Origin: Streptomyces echinatus
Lineage (GTDB): Bacteria > Actinomycetota > Actinomycetes > Streptomycetales > Streptomycetaceae
Length of the DNA stretch: 64,000 bases
Direction: 5' to 3'
Assembly (NCBI RefSeq): GCF_014203595.1
Contig: NZ_JACHJK010000014.1
Span: 186,001 to 250,000, forward strand
Position 1 is the first letter of the stretch. Each line of letters begins with the position of its first letter. Shown here piece by piece: positions 16,198 to 23,647 of this stretch. The notes under the pieces were generated by a model. The model made no database searches. It had not been told where the DNA came from and worked only from the letters and a program-made list of their open reading frames with translations. A program made the translations under genes and the position numbers.

Positions 16198-17085
16198 TCA
16201 GTGGCGGCCCAGCATCTCCGCGACCCGGATGAACCCGTCCGTGCCGTGGCCGAGGCCGATGACGCGGCGGGCCATGCCCTCCACGGCCCGCATCACGCCC
16301 GCGTCGATGCCGTGGGACTCGGAGACCTCCACGACATGGGCCATGGTGGAGACGGCCGAGGTGATGGGGTTGATCTCCCCGGAGTAGGTGCCGCTGTCGG
16401 CGTCCGCCGCGAACCCCTCGAACAGCGGCGGCAGGATCGCGGCGATGCCCTGCGCGAGGGGGGCCAGTTCCCGGGCGGTGACGCCCTCCGCCCGGGCGAT
16501 CGCCACGGCGTGCGCGTAGCCCGCCATCGCGGTCCAGAAGATGTCGAGCAGCGCGATGTCGAAGGTGGCCGCGCGCCCGGTCTCCTCGCCCAGGTGGGTG
16601 TGCGTCCCGCCGAGCAGCTCCAGCACCGGCAGATGGCGTGCGTAGAGGCCGCTCGGACCGCTGTGCAGGAAGACGGCCTCCGGGGTGCCGATGCTGGGGG
16701 CCGGCGTCATGATCGCCCCGTCCAGGTAATCGATGCCGTGGGCGGCGGCCCACTGTGCGGTGTCCCGGGCCCGGCCCGGGGTGTCGGCGGTCAGGTTCAC
16801 GACGGTACGGCCCTTCAGCGCGCGGGTGACGTCGTCAGCGCGCAGGATGGCGTCCGAGGCGTCGTAGTTGACCACGCAGACGACGGTCAGCTCCGACGCG
16901 GACACCGCCTCCTCGGCCGTCGCGGCGCCGGCCGCCCCCCGCTCGGTCAGCTCCCGGTCCTTACCGGGCGTGCGGTTCCACACCGTGGTCCGCGCGCCGG
17001 CCGCGAGGAACGCGTGCGCCAGCGAGCGGCCCATGGGACCGAGTCCCAGCACGGTGACGGCAGGAAGATTCAGCTCTGTGGACAT
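16198..17085 (-). CDS. NAD(P)-dependent 6-phosphogluconate/3-hydroxyisobutyrate dehydrogenase-like reductase
   Basis: 295 residues. The N-terminal Rossmann fold has VTVLGLGPMGRSLAHAFLAAGARTTVWNRTPGK, where the Arg after Asn suggests NADP. It also has VVNLTADTPGRA and YLDGAIMTPAP (compare the beta-HAD block DAPVSGG, here altered to DGAIMTP). The C-terminal helical domain replaces the usual catalytic Lys block GxxGxGxxxK by EETGRAATFDIALLD, so the Lys is missing. This is typical of the imine-reductase-like branch of the family, and an imine reductase is a plausible role. It is divergent from an HxlR regulator 79 bp away that probably controls it. Confidence 0.87.
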   Translation of the reverse strand: MSTELNLPAVTVLGLGPMGRSLAHAFLAAGARTTVWNRTPGKDRELTERGAAGAATAEEAVSASELTVVCVVNYDASDAILRADDVTRALKGRTVVNLTADTPGRARDTAQWAAAHGIDYLDGAIMTPAPSIGTPEAVFLHSGPSGLYARHLPVLELLGGTHTHLGEETGRAATFDIALLDIFWTAMAGYAHAVAIARAEGVTARELAPLAQGIAAILPPLFEGFAADADSGTYSGEINPITSAVSTMAHVVEVSESHGIDAGVMRAVEGMARRVIGLGHGTDGFIRVAEMLGRH

Positions 17086-17164
17086 GTTGCAACTCCCGTA
17101 CGTGATCAATGTGTGCCGATGAAGCGCGGCCGGACGGCCGCGGGGGAAACCGAAGAGGTCGACG

Positions 17165-17515
17165 ATGACGCGCAGCCGTGCCCAGGACCCGAACGTCTGC
17201 GGAGTGACCGCCGCGATAGCCGTGATCGAGGGCAAGTGGAAGACATCGCTGCTGTGGCTGCTGGAGTCCGGCCCGCAGCGCCCCGGCGAACTGCGCCGCC
17301 GGCTGCCGGGGCTGACCGAGAAGGTCCTGACCCAGGCGCTGCGCGAGATGGCGGAGGACGGCGTGGTGCACCGGGAGGCGCACGACGTGCTGCCGCCGAA
17401 GACCGTGTACTCGCTGACCGCGTTCGGCCGTGACCTGGCCACGGCGCTGGACCCCGTGGCCCAGTGGGGCCACCGCCGTCTGGACCTGCTCCGCGAGCGC
17501 GAAGCGGCGTCCTGA
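17165..17515 (+). CDS. HxlR-family winged-helix regulator
   Basis: 116 residues, entirely the HxlR domain: CGVTAAIAVIEGKWKTSLLWLLESGPQRPGELRRRLPGLTEKVLTQALREMAEDGVVHREAH. Members often sense reactive aldehydes or oxidants through a Cys near the N-terminus; here Cys12 in NVCGV is the only cysteine and could serve. It is divergent from the imine-reductase-like gene, and the 79-bp shared spacer contains AT-rich positions (GTGATCAATGTG) suited to a shared operator. The control of that reductase is inferred from arrangement. Confidence 0.92.
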   Translation: MTRSRAQDPNVCGVTAAIAVIEGKWKTSLLWLLESGPQRPGELRRRLPGLTEKVLTQALREMAEDGVVHREAHDVLPPKTVYSLTAFGRDLATALDPVAQWGHRRLDLLREREAAS

Positions 17516-17687
17516 CGCGGGGCCGCCGTCACCTCCCGTCCGTCTCCCGGCAGCCCCTGACCTCGACAAACAGCCTCTCCCGCCCGGACGGCCCTGCCAA
17601 GTACCCACAAATAAGTGGGTGTTCGACGGCCGTCGGGGCGGGCGGGGTGCTGTGGCGTCCGCACGCGAACCTAAGAGAAACCATCAT

Positions 17688-17717
17688 TTGCCTAAAAGGT
17701 TTAGGAAGCTGCATAAT
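17688..17717 (+). promoter_or_regulatory. promoter with overlapping operator for the TetR/SGNH unit
   Basis: In an AT-rich island, TTGCCT (17688-17693) and CATAAT (17712-17717) form a good vegetative promoter with an 18-base spacer. The spacer and -35 are overlapped by the inverted repeat CCTAAA-AGG-TTTAGG at 17691-17705. The TetR-type gene starts 28 bp downstream of the -10, so this is most simply its autoregulatory operator. Confidence 0.7.
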
Positions 17718-17744
17718 CGTTTACGGCAGAGGGGAGACGTAACG

Positions 17745-18317
17745 ATGGCGCGTGCGGGGCTGACCACCGAACGCCTGGTCCGGGCCGGTGCGGAGCTGGC
17801 CGACGAGGTCGGCTTCGACCAGGTCACCGCCTCCGCGCTGGCCCGGCGCTTCGACGTCAAGGTCGCGAGCCTGTACTCGCACCTGAGGAACTCGCAGGAC
17901 CTGAAGACGCGGATCGCGCTGCTCGCCCTGGAGGAGCTGGCCGACCGGGCCGCCGAGGCACTGGCCGGCCGGTCCGGGAAGGACGCCCTCGGCGCCTTCG
18001 CGAACGTCTACCGGGACTACGCCCGCGCGCACCCCGGCCGCTACACGGCCGCCCGGCACCCACTGGACTCCGAGACGGCCGCCGGCAGCGCGGGGGTGCG
18101 GATCGCTCAGCTGACCCGGGCGATCCTGCGCGGCTACGACCTGTCCGAACCGGACCAGACCCACGCGGTCCGGCTCCTCGGCAGCGTCTTCCACGGCTAC
18201 GTCAGCCTGGAGACGGCCGGCGGCTTCAGCCACAGCGCGCCGGACTCCCAGGAGTCGTGGACGCGGATCCTGGACGCCCTCGACTCCCTGCTGCGCAACT
18301 GGCCCGCGCACCCTTGA
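17745..18317 (+). CDS. TetR-family regulator
   Basis: 190 residues from the ATG at 17745, with GGGGAG eight bases upstream. The N-terminal HTH is TTERLVRAGAELADEVGFDQVTASALARRFDVKVASLYSHLRNSQDLKTRIALLALEEL. The C-terminal part (about residue 75 on) resembles the WHG/TetR_C_13-like ligand domain with HPGRYTAARHPL and FHGYVSLETAGGF. The SGNH hydrolase gene begins 33 bp after its stop in the same direction, so the two are likely one autoregulated unit. The inducer is unknown. Confidence 0.92.
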   Translation: MARAGLTTERLVRAGAELADEVGFDQVTASALARRFDVKVASLYSHLRNSQDLKTRIALLALEELADRAAEALAGRSGKDALGAFANVYRDYARAHPGRYTAARHPLDSETAAGSAGVRIAQLTRAILRGYDLSEPDQTHAVRLLGSVFHGYVSLETAGGFSHSAPDSQESWTRILDALDSLLRNWPAHP

Positions 18318-18350
18318 GACGCACCTCCTCCAGAAACGCAGACGGACACG

Positions 18351-19517
18351 ATGCACACCACACCCCTCACCGCCGACCTGATCCGCGGCGCCCTCGAACT
18401 GGAGCGCACCGCGCACGGCCTGCTGCCGCACCGGCTGCCCGCCCGGGCCCGCGCCCAGTGCGCCGATCCCCAGCTGGCCCTGATGGAGGCCCAGCCCTCC
18501 GGCGTCCGCCTGGCCTTCCGCACCCGCGCCACCACCGTCGAGCTGGACACCCTGCCGATCAAGCGGGTCTACCCCGGCGTGCCGCCCCGCCCGGACGGCG
18601 TCTACGACCTGCTCGTCGACGGACGCCCGGCCGGCAGCGCCTCCCTCACCGAGGGCAGCACCCTCACCATCGACCTGGCCACGGGCGCCGCCGAGCACCG
18701 GACCGGCCCGGTCGGCACCGTGCGCTTCACCGGCCTGCCGGACACCGCCAAGGACGTGGAGATCTGGCTGCCGCACAACGAGACGACCGAACTCGTCGCG
18801 CTGCGCACCGACGCCCCCGTCGAACCCGTGCCGGACCGGGGCCGCAGGGTGTGGCTGCACCACGGCAGTTCGCTCAGCCACGGCTCCGACGCGGCCACCC
18901 CCACCACCACCTGGCCGGCGCTCGCGGCGTCCCTGGGCCGGGTGGAGCTGATCAACCTCGGACTGGGCGGCAGCGCGCTGCTCGATCCGTTCACCGCCCG
19001 TGCCCTGCGCGACACCCCGGCCGACCTGATCAGCGTCAAGCTCGGCATCAACCTGGTCAACACCGACCTGATGCGGCTGCGCGCCTTCGGCCCCGCGGTG
19101 CACGGCTTCCTCGACACCATCCGTGAGGGCCACCCCGACGCCCCGCTGCTCGTCGTCTCACCGGTGCTGTGCCCGATGCACGAGGACACCCCCGGCCCCA
19201 CCGGCATGGACCCGGCCGCACTCGCCGAGGGCCGCGTGCGGTACCGGGCCACCGGGGATCCGGCCGAGCGGGCGGGCGGGAAGCTCACCCTGAGGGTCAT
19301 CCGGGAGGAGCTGGCCCGGATCGTACGCGAGCGGTCGGCCGAGGACCCGGCCCTGCACCACCTCGACGGCCGGGAGCTGTACGGCGAGGCCGACTGTGCC
19401 GAACTGCCGCTGCCCGACGGTCTCCACCCGGACACCGCCGGACACCGCCGGATCGGCGAGCGGTTCGCCGCGCTGGCGTTCGCGGCGGGCGGCGCCTTCG
19501 CGCACCGCGCCGGCTGA
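18351..19517 (+). CDS. SGNH/GDSL-type esterase
   Basis: 388 residues. The N-terminal ~165 residues form a beta-rich, jelly-roll-like domain (VRLAFRTRATTVELDTL, DVEIWLPHNETTELVAL). The SGNH hydrolase domain follows. The block I serine is in HHGSSLSHG, a variant of GDSL; block II has the Gly in NLGLGGSALLDP; block III has Asn in KLGINLVN; block V has Asp and His in LPDGLHPDTAGHRRIGERFA. There is no signal peptide, so it is intracellular. This two-domain layout is found in carbohydrate and acyl esterases. It follows the TetR gene closely and is probably its target; the substrate is not known. Confidence 0.88.
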   Translation: MHTTPLTADLIRGALELERTAHGLLPHRLPARARAQCADPQLALMEAQPSGVRLAFRTRATTVELDTLPIKRVYPGVPPRPDGVYDLLVDGRPAGSASLTEGSTLTIDLATGAAEHRTGPVGTVRFTGLPDTAKDVEIWLPHNETTELVALRTDAPVEPVPDRGRRVWLHHGSSLSHGSDAATPTTTWPALAASLGRVELINLGLGGSALLDPFTARALRDTPADLISVKLGINLVNTDLMRLRAFGPAVHGFLDTIREGHPDAPLLVVSPVLCPMHEDTPGPTGMDPAALAEGRVRYRATGDPAERAGGKLTLRVIREELARIVRERSAEDPALHHLDGRELYGEADCAELPLPDGLHPDTAGHRRIGERFAALAFAAGGAFAHRAG

Positions 19518-19533
19518 CCGCGGGCGCGCCGGC

Positions 19534-20181
19534 TCACACCAGGTGGGCGAAGACGACCAGGTTGTCGGTGTAGTCCCGCGCCGTGTGGTCGTAGTCCCCG
19601 GCGCAGGTGATGAGCCGGACCTCCGGTCGCGAGGCGTCCTCGTACACCCGCTCGCTGGGGAAGTCCTCCTTCGCGAAGGTCTCGGCGTCGTCCACGACGA
19701 AGTCCGCCGTGCTCCCGTCGGACCGCTCCACCGAGAACCGGTCGCCGGGCTCCAGCTCGTCGAGGTTGGCGAAGACGGCCGCCGAGGTCACCGTGTCGAC
19801 GTGCCCGGCGATGATCGCGGTGCCCTTCTCGCCGGGCGCGACGCCGTCGGCGTACCAGCCCACGAGATTGGTGTCGCCGGCGGGCGGGGGCTGCAGCTGG
19901 CCCGAGTCGCCGATGGTCAGGGTGGTGAAGGGGGCGTTCACCGCGATCTTGGGAATGAGCAGGCGTGTCGGCGCGGACCGGGGAAGTTCCCCGTCGGTCC
20001 CCGGCGGTTCGGCCGACGCGGCGGCACCGGCGCCCGAGGCCCGGTGCGTCTGCGGCTCGTCGTCCGACTGGTGATGACCGCCGAACAGGCTGACCGCCAG
20101 GAAGACGGCCGCCACACCCCACAGCGTCAGCCGGCCGCCGCGGGCGGAGTCCGCGGGGGTCGAGGAGGGTTCTGCTGCCAT
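19534..20181 (-). CDS. class F sortase
   Basis: 215 residues from the ATG at 20181. One N-terminal membrane anchor (RLTLWGVAAVFLAVSLFGG) is followed by a Ser/Ala linker and the sortase beta-barrel from PTRLLIPKIAVNAPF. The catalytic triad is His in IIAGHVDT, Cys193 in LITCAG and an Arg nearby (RPEVR or HTARD). GDRFSVERSDGSTADFVV is the core strand pair. Sortases are extracytoplasmic transpeptidases that attach proteins to cell wall or polymerise them. The adjacent leftward gene starting at 20938 encodes a wall-protein-like product with a C-terminal membrane anchor, its probable substrate. Class F substrates are poorly known. Confidence 0.92.
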   Translation of the reverse strand: MAAEPSSTPADSARGGRLTLWGVAAVFLAVSLFGGHHQSDDEPQTHRASGAGAAASAEPPGTDGELPRSAPTRLLIPKIAVNAPFTTLTIGDSGQLQPPPAGDTNLVGWYADGVAPGEKGTAIIAGHVDTVTSAAVFANLDELEPGDRFSVERSDGSTADFVVDDAETFAKEDFPSERVYEDASRPEVRLITCAGDYDHTARDYTDNLVVFAHLV

Positions 20182-20332
20182 CGGACACCACCTCACTCGG
20201 TCACGGCAGCACGGGGATCGGGGCAGGGAAGAGACGGAGCCGGGGCCGGGCGGCCCGGGGCGCAGGGGGCGCGGCCCGCCGACACGGCCGGCGCGTCGGC
20301 GGCGTCCGCAGCCCCTGCGACACAGTGGCCCG

Positions 20333-20938
20333 TCAGGACGCCGGCGCCCCGGCCTTCTTGCGGCGCAGCGCGTAGGCACCGGCGGCGCCTACGGCCAGCA
20401 CGGCGAGACCGCCCGCGGTGACACCGGGCGTGGCGAGCGCGCCGCCGCCGGTGTGCATGCCGCCGCGCGGCTTCTCGTGCTCGTCGTCACCACCCCACTC
20501 GCTCTTGTCCCCCTTGTCACCCCTGCCACCCTTCTCACCCTTCTCACCCTTCTCGCCCTTCTCACCCTTTTCCTCGCCGCCGCCGTCCCGCTCCTTGTCC
20601 CGGTAGCTCTCGGGGTCGAACCGGCTGTCGTCCTCCCCGCCCCACTCGTCGCTGCGCACCGCGGCGAGCGCTCCGCCACCCGTGTGCATTCCGCCACGCG
20701 GTCCGTCGTGTTCCCCACCGCCGTCGCGCTTGTTGCCGTAGTCGTTGTCGTTGTCGCTGTCGTTGTCGCTGTCGGATCCCTTGCCGCGGCCGGAGTCGCT
20801 GTCGTGCTCCTTGCTGTAGGAGGAGTCGTCACGGCCGCCGTCGTGCTCGGCCGGAACTGCGAACGCGGCGGCGGGCGTCGCAAAGGCGAGGGCGGCCGCG
20901 GCGGCCGCCGTCGCCAGGAGCGTGCGGGCAGAGCGCAT
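20333..20938 (-). CDS. secreted, repeat-rich wall-anchored protein, probable sortase substrate
   Basis: 201 residues from the ATG at 20938, with GAAGGA seven bases upstream. The signal peptide (MRSARTLLATAAAAAALAFATPAAAFA) is followed by a highly charged disordered body with an Asp/Ser/Asn run (SDSDNDSDNDNDYG) and four GEK repeats. The motif PRGGMHTGGGALA occurs twice, at residues of about 94-106 and 159-171. The second copy is followed by a hydrophobic segment and the positive end LRRKKAGAPAS, the layout of a cell-wall sorting signal. No LPXTG is present; HTGGG may be the processing motif. The class F sortase gene lies 151 bp downstream on the same strand. No function beyond surface display is visible. 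Confidence 0.85.
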   Translation of the reverse strand: MRSARTLLATAAAAAALAFATPAAAFAVPAEHDGGRDDSSYSKEHDSDSGRGKGSDSDNDSDNDNDYGNKRDGGGEHDGPRGGMHTGGGALAAVRSDEWGGEDDSRFDPESYRDKERDGGGEEKGEKGEKGEKGEKGGRGDKGDKSEWGGDDEHEKPRGGMHTGGGALATPGVTAGGLAVLAVGAAGAYALRRKKAGAPAS

Positions 20939-21172
20939 AGTGATGTCCTTCCGCCGTGACCGGGCAGCGGATACCTCATCAGCTGGATGGACCCGGCCTC
21001 GACATGAACCACCGTCAGTGAGGCCCCTGTCTCCCACCATCCGGGCCGCCCAGCCGTGTCACCACGCCACCCGTCTGCCCCAGCGCGCCCGCTTCGGGGC
21101 CCCTCGTACGGTCCAATCGCCGAAGCGGCCGTACAGCTGCCCGAGTGACCGAGTCGTGAGCGAGGAGTGCCC

Positions 21173-22189
21173 ATGCCCGCGAACCCCGTCCGCGGACCGG
21201 GCGCCCGGCGGCTGCCGGCCGCGTGGGCCGCCGCCCTGGCCGCCGTCGCCGCGGTCTCCGTCCCGGCCCTCGCGGGGGCGGGTGCGGGCCCGGGGCCGGG
21301 GCCGGTGACGGAGTATCCGGTGACCACGGTGGCCGGAGCCGCTCCCGCCGGCATCACCGGCGGCCCGGACGGCGCGCTGTGGTTCGCGGAGCACGGAGCG
21401 GGCCGTATCGGGCGGGTGACGGCCGACGGCACGGTCACCGACTTCCCGACCTCCGGCCCGGACACCGGGCCGGCCGATATCGTCCAGGGACCGGACGGGG
21501 CCCTGTGGTTCACCGAGACCACCGCCGGCCGGATCGGGCGCCTCACCCCCGCCGGCGGGCTCACCGAGTTCCCGCTGCCCACGGCCGGCAGCGCCCCGGT
21601 GGGGATCGCGCTCGGCCCGGACCGGGCCCTGTGGTTCACCGAGGCGACCGGCAACCGGGTCGGCCGGATCACGGCCACGGGCCGGATCACCGAGTACCCG
21701 GTGCCCACCCCGGACGCCTCTCCCCACTCCATCGCGGCGGGCGAGGACGGCGCCCTGTGGTTCACCGAGTTGGGCGGCGGCAAGGTCGGGCGGATCACCG
21801 CCGACGGGCGCATCGCCGAGTTCCCGCTGCCCGGCGGCGCCGGCTTCCCGGCCGGGATCACCAACGGGCCGGGCGGCATGTGGCTCACCGCGTCCGGCCG
21901 GCACGCGGCCTACCGGATCGACCGCCTCGGGCACCTCACCCGGTTCCCGCTGCCCGGCGCGGACAGCCTGCCGGGCGGCATCACGCGCGGGCCGGACGGC
22001 GACGTCTGGTACGCCGACCGGACCGGCCTCATCGGGCGGATCTCCGCGACCGGCACGGTCACCGTCTTCCCGGTGCCGGACGGTGCCGACAAGGTGCCCA
22101 TGGGGCTGACGGCCGGGCCCGGCCCGGCGGTGTGGTTCACGGAACTGCTCGGCAACGCCGTCGGCCGGGTCCGGGCCGGCGCCGGGTGA
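21173..22189 (+). CDS. secreted virginiamycin B lyase-like beta-propeller
   Basis: 338 residues. A signal peptide (AWAAALAAVAAVSVPALAGAGA) is followed by about seven ~42-residue repeats of the type ITxGPDGALWFTE...GRIGRITxxGxxTEFPLP, as in streptogramin lyase Vgb. Vgb linearises type B streptogramins by elimination. True resistance enzymes need a specific His/Glu pair that I cannot place here: the blade where a His would be expected has GGMWLTASGRHAAYRIDR, and most Vgb-like secreted propellers have unknown roles. The ATG at 21173 is chosen since GAGGAG lies five bases upstream. The gene is monocistronic, and nothing nearby supports antibiotic resistance. Confidence 0.85.
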   Translation: MPANPVRGPGARRLPAAWAAALAAVAAVSVPALAGAGAGPGPGPVTEYPVTTVAGAAPAGITGGPDGALWFAEHGAGRIGRVTADGTVTDFPTSGPDTGPADIVQGPDGALWFTETTAGRIGRLTPAGGLTEFPLPTAGSAPVGIALGPDRALWFTEATGNRVGRITATGRITEYPVPTPDASPHSIAAGEDGALWFTELGGGKVGRITADGRIAEFPLPGGAGFPAGITNGPGGMWLTASGRHAAYRIDRLGHLTRFPLPGADSLPGGITRGPDGDVWYADRTGLIGRISATGTVTVFPVPDGADKVPMGLTAGPGPAVWFTELLGNAVGRVRAGAG

Positions 22190-22399
22190 GGCCGGGCCCG
22201 TCCGGCGCGACGGCCGCCTCGCCGTGACCGTGCCGGCCGCCCTCGCGCAGACCCCGCTCCACGCGGGGCCGGGGCGAGTCGGCGTGCCCCGGAGCTCGGC
22301 CCCGGCACCACCTGCCACGCCGATCTCCCGAAGCCGGCACCGCGGATGTCTCCGGAAGCGCGATCGGCGGCCTGGCTGGTCGTCACCGCCGGCCCCTTG

Positions 22400-22417
22400 T
22401 TATGACAGCCGTCATAA
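22400..22417. promoter_or_regulatory. operator-like inverted repeat TTATGAC-N4-GTCATAA
   Basis: A perfect 7-bp inverted repeat with spacer AGCC in an AT-rich island, 49 bp upstream of the GTG of the SCO6745-family gene. Size and symmetry fit a TetR or MarR operator. TTGTTA at 22397 could be an overlapping -35 element but no clear -10 follows. Confidence 0.6.
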
Positions 22418-22466
22418 AGCAGGCTGGTGCCGACGGTCCGGCAGGCGGACGCGGTGGGAGGAAACG

Positions 22467-23345
22467 GTGACGGACACGAGGGCACGGGCCCTGTGGGAGC
22501 GGTACGAGCCGGTGCACGATCTCGTCTACTTCGCGCCGGAGGCCCGCCGGGCGGCGGACGGCCTCGGGCTGCGCGGGTTCTGGATGGGCTACTTCGCGCT
22601 GCGCGCCGCCCCGCTCGGCGCCGCGCACCCCGCCGTGGTGACGAGCTGTTTCTACGTCTTCCATCCCTCGCGCGTGGCCCGTGCCCTGCCGGACGCCTGG
22701 GCGTACGCCGCGCCGGCGGACGCGCTGGCGGCCCGGCGGGAGGCGATGGAGGCGGCGATGACGCGGCTGTTCGGGGCGGACACCGTGGGTTCCGCCGCGT
22801 TCGCGGAGGCCGCGGACCTGGCCTGGGAGGCCGCAGCGGCCGCGGACACCACGGGCCGGGTGCTGGCCGCCGCCAACCAGGCGCTGGAGCGCCCGGACCG
22901 GCCGGCCGCGCGTCTGTGGCAGGGGCTGACGACCCTGCGCGAGCACCGGGGGGACTCCCATGTGGCGGTGCTGGTGAGCCTGGGGCTCGGGCCGGTCGAG
23001 GCCATGGTGCTCAAGGCGGCGGCCGGCGAGTCCGACGGGGCCTTTCTCCGTGAGACCCGGAAGTGGCCGGAGGCGGACTGGGCCGCGGCCGAGGCGCGGC
23101 TGCGCGCGGACGGCCGGCTCGGGGCGGACGGATCGCTCACGGCCGCGGGGCTGGCCGTGCGCGCGGAGGCCGAGGCGCTGACCGACGCGGCGGCCGAGGG
23201 ACCGTGGACGGCGCTGGGCGGCGAGCGCAGCGAGCGCCTGGCCACCCTGCTGGAGCCGCTGGCCCGCGCGGTGGAGGAGGCGGAGCTGCTGCCGCCGGGG
23301 AATCCGGTGGGGCTGACCCGGGGGTCGTACCCGGCCGGACGCTGA
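22467..23345 (+). CDS. SCO6745-family protein
   Basis: 292 residues from a GTG with GGGAGG five bases upstream. It resembles the SCO6745 family of actinobacterial proteins: RYEPVHDLVYFAPEARRAADGLGLRGFWMGYFALRAAPLG and SCFYVFHPSRVARALPDAW at the N-terminus, a long helical middle, and a C-terminal winged-helix-like part (WPEADWAAAEARLRADGRLGADGSLTAAGLAVRAEAEALTD). There is no enzyme motif. Some consider the family MarR-related; a DNA-binding role is inference. A strong palindrome upstream suggests regulation, possibly by itself. It stands alone. Confidence 0.85.
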   Translation: MTDTRARALWERYEPVHDLVYFAPEARRAADGLGLRGFWMGYFALRAAPLGAAHPAVVTSCFYVFHPSRVARALPDAWAYAAPADALAARREAMEAAMTRLFGADTVGSAAFAEAADLAWEAAAAADTTGRVLAAANQALERPDRPAARLWQGLTTLREHRGDSHVAVLVSLGLGPVEAMVLKAAAGESDGAFLRETRKWPEADWAAAEARLRADGRLGADGSLTAAGLAVRAEAEALTDAAAEGPWTALGGERSERLATLLEPLARAVEEAELLPPGNPVGLTRGSYPAGR

Positions 23346-23450
23346 GGCCCCTCCCCCGCCGGGCTGGGCCTCGGCCGCCCCGGGCGCGCCCCCTGAGGGT
23401 CCGTCGGCCGCCCGGGGGACTCCGGTTGCCGGAGGATTCCCACCCGCTCA

Positions 23451-23525
23451 GGGGACGTCCCCCACCGAAGGGGCGTCGGCAGGTGAGGGGCGTCCCCCGC
23501 CGGAGGGGCGTCGGCAGGTGAGGGG
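23451..23525. repeat. ~35-bp tandem repeat in the spacer before the P450 stop
   Basis: Two imperfect copies with a period of 35 to 36 bp. Each begins AGGGG(A)CGTCCCCC and ends AGGGGCGTCGGCAGGTG, and a third partial copy follows at the right edge. The GGGGACGTCCCC part is itself a perfect palindrome. It lies within the 302-bp spacer (23346-23647) between two convergent genes, which holds no gene; it may act as a terminator or be a minisatellite. Confidence 0.7.
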
Positions 23526-23647
23526 ATCCCGGTGGCCGACGGGGGCTCATCGGCCGGGGAGGGCTCATCGGCCAGGCTCGTGGCCTGCGGGCGGCCCCGC
23601 CCGGGGTGCCGGGCCGGGGCGCCGTACGGGTGGCGGGGTGCCGCGGG

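Noticed and set aside
21173..22189. Antibiotic resistance gene call (vgb)
   Set aside because: The propeller fold is shared by many secreted proteins of unknown role; a signal peptide is present and the catalytic residues could not be placed.
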